A DNA stretch of 64,000 bases. Origin: Daphnia carinata (lineage: Eukaryota > Arthropoda > Branchiopoda > Diplostraca > Daphniidae). Under the pieces are notes generated by a model that searched no databases, was not told where the DNA came from, and worked only from the letters and a program-made list of their open reading frames with translations. The DNA lies in assembly GCF_022539665.2 (NCBI RefSeq), contig NC_081332.1, positions 7,406,303 to 7,470,302 on the forward strand, written 5' to 3'. Below, one piece after another: positions 51,332 to 60,600 of this stretch; the stretch's first letter is position 1, and every line of letters starts with the position of its first letter. A program made the position numbers and the translations under genes.

Positions 51332-52693
51332 CTACATCTCAGCCTCGTAAATAGTACTAGGTACTGGCGCTTCAAAAGTTGGCTGGTCGCGCGAAGACCT
51401 AGCTGACTGAGCTTCAACGGGTGTTATGCTTCTTTCTTCGCGGTATTTCTCTCCACTTTTCTTTCTGCACGTCTTGATCTGTACTAATAAACAGTCAATC
51501 TCAATATTTTCTTCGTTTTTTTGTCGCGCCTTTGCGTTCGCAACGACTAAAATAAAAAGAAGGAAAATTAATTAATGAAATACAATGTAGCATTTCCATA
51601 TACCTCCTAGAACTGAAATGAGGTTCATAAATATTGAGAGACCAGGCCGTCTATCGTCGCCGCGAGGAACTGCCTTCCACTGAAGTTTTTCGGCCAGCTG
51701 AGAAGAAATGAGAAAATTAAAACTATCTCTCAGGACTTTGCCTACAAGTGGATTTGCAGATATGTTTCTTACCGTTGTTTGTGAAGATGGAGGCACGTCA
51801 TCATCCGACAAATATTGAAATTCTATACTGTTTGCGCTGCTGTGGCCCTTTGGTTCGCCACTCTTGCTACCTGAATTGTAAAATAGTTTAGAATTTTTAA
51901 GTTTGAAAATATCTTAATGTAATTACTTTGAATAATGTTGATGACGGAACTTGTTCTGGTTGCCGTAACAACTGTAGGCGGACTGGTGTCTTCACTGTCA
52001 TCACCGTACCTCTTCCTTTTTTGTGAGACACGTTTTCCTTTCCCCCAAGTTCTTTCACAATCGGAAATGAAAGCCTCGGCTAAAAGACGACCAGCAGCTG
52101 CCTCTTTGACAACATGCTTTGTTGTCGTAAAACTCACTGCAATAACAACATGAAAATTAATTTTAGAGATTACAATATAATTGCAAGTAAAGTAAGTGAA
52201 ACTTACCAGGCTTGTTCTCTGGATTCATAATATTATGAACATCGTATTCCAGCCAAGTATTGAATGGGTGGTGAAATCTTTTAAATGTTTCCGCCCCCCA
52301 ACACGCAGGATTCAAATTGCCTTCTGATGTAGTACATGGTGGGTATAGCAAAAACTTGTGGTCCGTTGATAACCAGTAACAGGGCACAAAGCTGTAGAGA
52401 CATAATGGATTGTTGTCACAGCCCTTTCTAAGGTTTGTACGATAAAGAATGAAGGCTCTTTGTATTTGGAAGGCTTGGTCTTTTCAGTATTTTCCTGTAT
52501 CGTAACATATCTTCCACACCATTCACAAAAAGGTCTTCCTTCCTGAGGGATAAACATTTAGAACCACAGAAAATGTTTAATAATAATATAGAACATTGAA
52601 GAAAAAGTATACCTGAATGTTTCTTGCAACGTGTGACTGCTGAATTATGTCGTGGTTAGTATGTAATACGTTATCGTCAACTACACGATCCAT
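51332..52693 (-). CDS. Spliced gene of unknown function, seven putative exons
   Basis: Minus-strand exons: 52613-52693, 52441-52542, 52207-52391, 51927-52136, 51773-51870, 51604-51697, 51332-51546. Introns are 49-75 nt with GT-AG ends and T-rich acceptors. Phases agree exactly from exon 3 to 7. The exon 2-3 join does not keep frame with the simplest sites, so that part is uncertain. The start has a strong context (GCCACCATGG). Exon 2 has CEWC; exon 3 has CYWLSTDHKFLLYPPC and WLEYDVHN; exon 4 is rich in Lys, Arg and Asp (KGKRVSQKRKRYGDD). The pattern CYW...W..YDV recalls arthropod proteins with a DUF4806 C-terminus, a weak recollection. A TAG at 51332-51334 is followed by 18 more open codons of helical type, suggesting a recent premature stop. 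It lies antisense within Gypsy copy 2. Confidence 0.6.
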
Positions 52694-54260
52694 GGTGGCA
52701 GTAATCTTTTGAACTTGCTCAAAGCTTTGCAGTAGTAATGTTAAATTTGCACTACGAATGCAAAAGACTGCACTAGACGTAGAATATTAAATAAGAAATC
52801 CAACCTGAGTGTAATTTAGCGTTTCAGAACAGTAACAATAACGTGAGGCTCTGTCGAAGAACTTCAAGCATTTCTGTGAAATACGTACAAATTTCATACG
52901 GACAGCATGGGCGTTGCCAGTTTTCCAATTTCGGGTTTTTTTATATAAGTGCCATGTATGGGGAAACCATTTTCTGTTGTATTCACAGTTACTTTTAAAT
53001 TATTTTCAATTCTTTTAGTAAGGTTATTTGATTGCTAAGCTAGAATTCTGCATGTCCACGTACAAAGAAAAAAAAGGAATGAAAGTTAGGTATTGATTTT
53101 CCCTTGCATGCCTGTTAGACGTAATCGATTTCCTCCAAAGCAGACGACAACAATTCTGTTGTCTGAAAGGCCAGGTTGATGCTAAACAATATTGGATCAT
53201 GCCTGAATGCGCAAACCGGAAAACGTTATTAAAATTGTACCAATCTTATTCCGCATTTATAATTTATTTATTAACTAGAGAAGATTAGTCAAGATACAAG
53301 TCAGTGTATTTGAAGCCTCCAAAACTGATAATAAAGCTCCTCAACGGTGTAAAAACATTGAAGCAAAAAAATTGTAAGAACATAGGCCAGTGAAAAAACG
53401 AGTCTAATACTGGTTTTTTGTATCCACATCAATCCCAATTTTTGCAGAAAATTCTGAGGACATATTAGGCACGTATTAGACATAACAAAGGCCAGTATTA
53501 GACGAGTATAATACTCGTACCACGGGCTGTAGCGCTCGGCTTTCGTGCTAGCGTACAAGAGAACAGTAAAAAATGAGCCCAACATTGGTACCAGGGACTT
53601 AAGCGCTTCGCTTCTTTTTTGCGTCCATAATACCGGATTTGTACTAAGCTAGTACCAGACCACGAACCGAAAGTACTTAAGGAAGGTGATTCCGTATTCA
53701 GTACGCAAACTTGACCAAAAAAATGAGTCAAAATTAGAGTATCGCGGACGCAGACCCCATCTGGACACCAAGTTTCTGCTAGGGAATATACCCTCATCTA
53801 TATATTCCTTTATAACAGCTGAAATAAACACAATAGCCAACAATTAAGATATCATCATTGAAGAAAAAAAACAAAAAAAAACACGATATATCAACATAAA
53901 ACTACAAAACAAATAGAAGGGAATCATGATACAAAAAACGTTATGTAATTATACATAACCCATTTCCCTTGAAAAAAAAAACAAAAAAAAAAACAAAACA
54001 AACAAAGGATTCTCTTGAAAAGAAAAAAAATTTATAATAATTAACGTAGTTGTTAACGAACACCAATTTCTATATAAAAAAAACTTTCTTTTATATTTTT
54101 TGTTATGTCATGCACATGAACTTATTATGCTCATATTACATGTGTTTTGCCCTTTCTCCATTTTTACAATTTCACTTTTCCAATTTACGCTCTATAGTCA
54201 TTTCTTATCTTTTACGTCTTAAAATCCAACAGTCATTATAGATTCTGAAACATAAAGCCA
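52694..54260. other. No recognisable gene; A-rich and repeated short phrases
   Basis: 53400-53660 contains repeated TATTAGAC/TACTCGTA phrases related to those near 50625-50830, so the spliced gene may lie between ends of an unrecognised insertion. A-rich runs occur at 53860-54040. No frame has coding character. Confidence 0.35.
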
Positions 54261-55310
54261 CTTGAGTAAAAACATTAAAGAAGTATTGCTTTTGGGAATA
54301 AAACCTTAAGTTTTATTTCACTTTCGTAAAAACACATTAATACGTGACACATTATAACAATTTGGTAATCACAATTGAAGTAGTTCCCTTTTTGTAGAAT
54401 CCCATTGCCAAACTAACACAGTAGGAAAGTAGATAAATTCCCCTGAACCATGAATTAAACAATAATGTACACAAACAATAACGTTGTTAAAACGAATGAT
54501 GCGAATTTCCCTGTTATCCACTTTTTCCCCATATCTCTTGTACGTTCTTTGCTTATATTCCCCACAAATTTTCAAAATCGTAGCCCCAACTCTTATATCT
54601 TTAATCCGAATATCAAAAACAATACTGTTCACCTTCCCTTTCGTTTTCACACTGCAACTTGTCCATAGCCCAAACTGAGATCCAAAATGTTAGCGCCGCC
54701 TTCCTTTGCATGGAGCTAATACTACTCTACCCTCCCAGCGCCCAACCACCCACTTCTTAAGAAAAAAAAACCCTTTTGATCTCCTCGCAAGCGCGTAGCT
54801 CCGCCCACATTCTTCCCCCTCTGTTTTTCTGCCCTATCCCTTCTCTTGCGTTGGACTTAGGAAAAAGCCAAACTCCGTATGACCTTTCACGGCAAAACCT
54901 TTTCCGCCGAAAACTTTTAAACGTTTCTTTTCTTTTCTTCCCCGCTAAACTATACGATATTTTCTTGTTTTTTCTTTTCGATAATTAAGTTTATCTTCTC
55001 CTCGTTCCAACGATACTAAATTCTTTTAATAATAAATTATCCTTCCTCCCGAAAATGCTATTATATTACAATGCCCTACAATCTTTCTCCCTTTTTGCCG
55101 TAGCTAGCTAGCAAAGCCGACGAAAAAAAAGTTGACCTTTCAAAAGCCGTAGAATATTTTTCACTTTTCCTTTTCTTTCTTCTTTCCTATATATTTTTGT
55201 TCTACTTAGCTTTAAGAAGCCCACATGATGATATATATATATTTTGTCAGTTACATTCCTTCTTTTGTTTTGTTTTTGTATGTATTGCTTTTCTATATAC
55301 CTTCCGTATA
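54261..55310 (+). other. Env upstream region of Gypsy copy 2
   Basis: Related to the env upstream region of copy 1 (19600-20100), most clearly at 54850-54985. It is T-rich towards the env start. No gene; a likely intron end and acceptor region of an env message. Confidence 0.5.
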
Positions 55311-55313
55311 TAG
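55311..55313 (+). promoter_or_regulatory. 3' splice acceptor before env (copy 2)
   Basis: CCTTCCGTATATAG, two bases, then the ATG at 55316. Matches the acceptors of the other two env copies. Confidence 0.55.
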
Positions 55314-55315
55314 AA

Positions 55316-56991
55316 ATGTCCCCACTTCCATTTATACTGCTACTATGTCTTTACGGGTTACACCCGCAAGCATTTGAAACGACCGTATGCGATTGCGCAG
55401 AGCCGTTGAAGATGGGAATTCTTCAATTTTCTGACGTGAATTGCCAACCGATATCTACCGATAATAAGGCCATCCGCGTAAAATATGCAGTTTATAGTGA
55501 AGAACGTGCTGCAATCAAGTTTCCGGGATATATTTGTGCGCATTGGAAAAATATACGGCATATCACCATGAATTTTTTCGGACAACTAGTGGTAGTGCCA
55601 GATAAAATTTCCATCAACACATCAACCGCCGAGTGCAACGAAATGATTCATAATAAAAGGTGCAACGAAAATCGAATGACTTTTTCAGACGGAAAATTTG
55701 TGTTCGACAATGAACCAGATGTTACAGGTTTCTGGTTGCGGACAATCGATTCGGAAATTATCAGTTGTGTACTTGAAAAAATTGAACTTTTTCAATCAAA
55801 AGAAGACGCAGACTTTTCAACACCTATCAGAACTGCTTCTGCTGTGTCAGGCAACTTGTCGCATAATCATTTAACATTGATTTGGGATACAACCTATACT
55901 CAGAAAACTAAATTATATACCCGATTTGTCGAAGATGGAATCGGCATGCTTAAACAATTACCAGGAGAGGAAAAAATCTTCAGACTCCAAGACGACAAAA
56001 ATCAACTAGACTTCCATTTGACACCGGTTTCGCGTTGTGTTTCCATACAACAAAATTGCTCCAATAAGACTTCTTCATACGGAATCGTTGGAGAATCAAA
56101 ACTGTTCGTCACAACGGCGGCCATCATGGAAAATTCAACAACAACATTGGATACCCAAGCGCCACCTAGCGCTGAAAATTTGAACACTCCAGCCAATATT
56201 CAATATATTCGTGATCAACTCACTGATCATGAAAATGAATTGGCAAGACAAGTACAGTTGTTACAATGTGATGCTCGCAAAGCCAAACATGAGAGAGCCG
56301 TAACCATTGCTCAATATAATGGATGGTTAGCAGCCTAACAATTAGATTTACCCCAGTGCATAAAATTGCAAGCTTTCAGAAAAACAGTGATATTGATTCA
56401 GTGTAAAGCCTCAAATATCACATTTGAAACTATTTTAACTTCCTGCGGACCACAACCAAAATGTCAAGATTATTCAATTAACCTCGATGGCTGGGAACTT
56501 GTAAAATACTCCCCCTGTTATTGGACAAATGGATTTGTTAACTTCAATGACAAGCCCTATGCTTTCCGCAACAAAACCTGGGAGCAGATAGAAGCCAAAA
56601 TTGTGTTACCAGAGCAGACGCTCGCGCACTCTTTCCGCTACGAAAACGTCGAATTTTTCGACTACGAACATCAAAGTAATCCGGCATGTACCACAAGAAC
56701 ATCATGGCCGATATAGCCGCCGCGATTAACGAACATCCACCATCAGAATTTACGTTACACAGTCGTCCTAGTGCTACAAACATTTTTGTGACGGCAGCTG
56801 GCGTTGGAACTTACACATCTTGGTGGGAAACCATCAAGAATTACTTCTTCATCGGCATCTTATGTATCCTGGTGCTCATCTTCTTACGCATCTGCTACAC
56901 TTGCGGACTCTTCAAAGTCATCTGGATCATATGCTGTCGCCCCCCGAAACGTTCTACAACTTTCGAATCCATTCCCATGCATCCAGTCTGA
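55316..56991 (+). pseudogene. Envelope-like glycoprotein, copy 2, one stop and one frameshift
   Basis: The start at 55316 follows the splice acceptor and matches copy 1 (signal peptide PLPFILLLCLYGL). The frame is open to a TAA at 56336-56338, continues in the same frame from 56339 to about 56690, and then a small deletion shifts the frame. The last part (56686-56991) carries the membrane anchor (YFFIGILCILVLIFLRI) and a Cys-rich tail. It is closely related to the intact env at 17873-19591, with the same cysteine pattern and glycosylation sites. It is not functional as it stands. Confidence 0.75.
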
Positions 56992-57004
56992 TTACGGGAC
57001 GTAA
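56992..57004 (+). other. Conserved pre-LTR hairpin, TTACG-GGA-CGTAA
   Basis: Located after the env stop and 18 nt before the LTR, so non-coding here. Identical to copy 1; compensated change in copy 0. Confidence 0.5.
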
Positions 57005-57022
57005 TCTCACGCCGCCGGGAGA

Positions 57023-57378
57023 TGTAACGAAGTCAACAAATATTTTAACCGATTATATTTCTTGTCTATGTATGTTTATTATACCCATTTAAATCATATG
57101 AATTGCGCAACTATATAACTGCGCCATTTCAATATTGCACCATAACATATACGCAGCAGGGTGACCTATATGAGCACCTGCTCACTGTCTGATCATATTT
57201 CATCGGCATAAAGCCACTTGTAACAACATCTTTGATTGGCGGAATCAAGCATTTCTCATCATTGCGCCATCATCGCGCCATATCAAATTTCATGTATTGG
57301 TGACAAGTAATTGCGCAGCAATTAATCATTGCCCAATATGCGAGGTTTCTTGATGAACTCAAGACCTGAAGAAAGTCA
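57023..57378 (+). repeat. 3' LTR of Gypsy copy 2, first part
   Basis: Starts TGTAACGAAGTC after GGGAGA. Interrupted at 57378 by the intact BEL element; continues at 63623. Confidence 0.7.
57374..57378. other. Target site duplication AGTCA (left)
   Basis: AGTCA precedes the BEL LTR here and follows it at 63618-63622; a perfect 5-bp duplication, typical for BEL/Pao. Confidence 0.85.
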
Positions 57379-57677
57379 TGTCAGAAATAACGACACCGAA
57401 CTAGATTAACTAGTTTATTCGAGGCGAACACAGCGACGAGAAGAATATTGAGTTGAGTGGACGAGAGAGAGAATGTTGAGTTCAGTTAACGAGAGAGAGA
57501 GAATACTGCACGAGATGGTTGAAACCGCAGGACGTCGACTGACCATTAGCAAAAAAAAAGGGGAGACAAAGGGGCAAAAAGGGGGGGTAAGCGTCCAAGT
57601 TCTAGATTGCGAAACTGTGGCGTACAGTGATGCCAAATATGAGTGAGAAAATTTAAGTCTGAATGTAATTTTCGACA
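57379..57677 (-). repeat. 3' LTR of intact BEL element
   Basis: 299 bp, TGTC...GACA ends, same as 63319-63617. Contains GA-repeat stretches (57465-57500). On the minus strand a purine-rich CGGGCCGGGAGTA precedes it as a probable polypurine tract. Confidence 0.92.
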
Positions 57678-57698
57678 TACTCCCGGCCCGAGAGTGTA

Positions 57699-60600
57699 TT
57701 ATTCTTCCGCCAATAACCGGATCCGTTCCTTTGCTGCAAGGGCTGCTTGACGTGGGGGGCGAGGTGATGGAGTTGGATCTGAAGAGACGGTTTGAATCGG
57801 ATAATGTGGAGAAGCTTCAGACGTCTCAGTGACTTCTAATGGATATAATTTTGAGACGGGGCGGTTCGTCTTTCCTTCGGCGGTGCGAATTTCAGCAATG
57901 CGGATTTCTCCATCTGGGCTGACGATGAGCTTCTCTATAATGGCCAACTTCCAGTCTATTCTAGGCCCTTCGTTGTGAACTAGTACAACGTCGCCAACCT
58001 TGGCGCTGGATTCAAAATGTTTTCCGGAAACGATGTGACGTTCGCGTAGGCTGGTTAAGTAGTCCCTCTGCCAGCGTTTCCAAAAGGACTTCAGAATGCG
58101 TTGTCGACGAGAAAACATATTTAGCAGATGAGATGGTTTCTCGCCAAAGGTGGGGTCCAGTAGCTCTTCGTCGGTGGCTGGATCGTAGGGAAAGCGAGTT
58201 AGGCGGTCTCCGTAAAGAAGGTGAGAGGGTGTAAGTGCCTGAGGATCACGCAAATCGGATGACACGTAGGTGAGAGGGCGATCGTTAAGAATGGTCTCGA
58301 TTTCCGCGACGATTATGCGAAACTCATTAAACTTGAGTCGCGTACGACCGAGCATTTTCTTTAGAGCTTCTTTGGTGAGACCGACGAGACGCTCCCAAAA
58401 ACCACCATACCAAGGGGCGCGCTTTGGGATGAAACGCCATTCGATTTGGTTGTCTGAAAGGTATTTGACGACTTCAGTGCTCTCGTAGAGTCTTTTTAGC
58501 ATTCGGGCGGCGCTTTCAAAGGTGGTCGCGTTGTCTGATAGTACCATCCTCGGCTGGAAATGGTGAGTTATGAAGCTCCTAAAGGCTAAAATGAAATTAG
58601 CTGTTCTAAGGTCCTCTACCAGCTCAAGGTGGATGGCGCGGGAAGTAGTGCAAGTGAAGAGGCAAATATAAGCTTTTGATTCTTCCTGACCAGGTAGAGC
58701 TCGGATGGGAAATGGGCCGGCAAAATCAATTCCGGTCACGGCAAATGCCCTATCGCCACGGACGCGAAAACTAGGTAGACTGGCTGAGTTTGGAGCTCGG
58801 TATGGAGGTCCGTTCACCCGGCGGCAGGTTGTACAAAGTCGCACGACAGCTTTCACCTGTTGTCTGATGGAGGATATCCAAAAACGTTGGCGGATATGAC
58901 AAATGGTGGAAGCCACGCCAGAGTGTAGAGCACGTTCATGATAGAATCGTATGATGATCTCCGAAAGCTTAGAATTCTTAGGGATAAGAATAGGGTTCTT
59001 CGCGTCACTGGATAGATCAGCATTAGTTAAACGTCCTTGGCAACGAATTATGGAATTATTGTCAATATAAAGGTCCAGCTGAGATACCAATGAAGGGCGG
59101 CGTCCTCGTTTGTCACCACAGAGGTAATCGTATTCAGCTGCGAGGAACCGGAATTGGAAGGAGTGAATCCATTTGATCTCAGCTTGATGGAGCTCATTAG
59201 TAGATAGAAATCCCTGTATCCATTTTTCTTTCTTCTGGCGAAAATTATTTAGTTGGCGGAATAAAACAGCTGTTGTTCTCTTCAAATAAGTCCAGTTGAA
59301 ACGGCTAATGTCCATGACTTTTGCGATATCGGTTGTGAGCGGAAGACGAGTTGGAGCCGTTTTGGTAGAAATGTCCATTAAATGAAGGATCTTAACTTGA
59401 TTCAGCCTCGATACGCTCCATTGTGGCCAATCTTCGCGAGATGGTAACCAAGAGGGTCCGTTTATCCAAATTGGGGATGCTTGAAGCTGTTGTAGAGTAA
59501 TGCCTCTGGTTTGTAGGTCTGCGGGGTTTGATGTAGTGGGGCAATAGTTCCAAGTAGCCAGATGAAGTCGATTGAAGGCTTGGATTGTGGCGATGCGGTT
59601 GGAAACAAAAGGATTTTTGAGTCGATCAGCTTTTGAAAGCCAATATAAAACAATTTGACTATCTGACCACATAAAAATCTCCAAAAGAATGTTAAGGGAC
59701 TTGAAAGCCGTTATGATAGTAGTTGCCAGACGAGTGCCGATAATCGCCGCCATCAGTTCCAGTTGGGGTAGAGTTAGCTGGGGAGTATTTCCTTTCAACG
59801 GGGTGACTCTAGCCTTTGACATGACGAATGCTGTATCTTGACCATCCAGAAGATACGCAACCGCGCCGTAAGCTTGCTGACTGGCGTCAACAAATACGTG
59901 GAGTGAGTTCAGCCGAGATCGAGTTCCAAAATAGGAACGGCGAATCTTTGGTTTTGCATTGACTAGTGAGTTAGCCAGACTGTTCCATTTGTCAGTGAAG
60001 GGAGAAGGTAATGGATCGTCCCATTCTAGTTTTTCTTTCCAAATTTGTTGAATAAGTATGCGTGCCGGGATGGAGAGCGGTGAAATAAAACCCAGAGGGT
60101 CGTAGATGGAGGCGACTGCTCGTAGTAGATCACGCTTCGTAGCTTTTGGCGTACGAAACTGTGGAAGGCTGAAATGTGGAAGCTGTAGTTGGTCGGTCGT
60201 GCGATCCCACAATAATCCAAGAGCTTTTGTAAGAGACGAAGCGTCGGCTACCCCGTCAAGAATAGCGCGATTGTTAAGAGATGCGTCGCTGAATGCCCAA
60301 GAATGCAAGGATAAAGATGCAGCTTGAAATGTTGAAATAGATTCAGCATAGTAAATCGAGGCTTCAGCTGTAGTTTCACTGCCGGACATTAAGTTATCCA
60401 CGTAAATGTTGGACTCGATATTAGCACTGACGGGGGATGAGTAACGTTGTAAATGCTTCTTGATCACCGAATTTAATATGAAGGGACTGCTACTTGCGCC
60501 GAATGGAATTACCTTGAAACGATATATTGCGAAGTCAGACTCTGGATCGTTGTCATCACTTAGCCAGAAGAAACGGACAAAATCCCGATCGGCTTCGTAA

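Larger units (their letters stand above)
44021..57378 (+). mobile_element. Envelope-bearing Gypsy element, copy 2 (5' truncated, decayed)
   Basis: The same family as 17096-30718, on the plus strand: part of ORF1, gag, frameshift signal, pol, accessory ORF and env. Its 3' LTR starts at 57023 and is interrupted at 57378 by a BEL insertion, resuming at 63623. The 5' end (LTR and first half of ORF1) is missing. About 4 kb of foreign DNA sits between the accessory ORF and env. Many stops and frameshifts show that it is older than copy 1. Confidence 0.8.

Noticed and set aside
54050-54988. Short plus-strand hydrophobic ORFs upstream of env copy 2
   Set aside because: They sit in a T-rich tract; the hydrophobicity comes from composition, and the matching region of copy 1 lacks them.
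60393-60404. YVDN instead of YxDD in BEL RT as a sign of inactivity
   Set aside because: YVDN also occurs in the other BEL copies here and is common in BEL/Pao RTs, so it is the normal form of the family.
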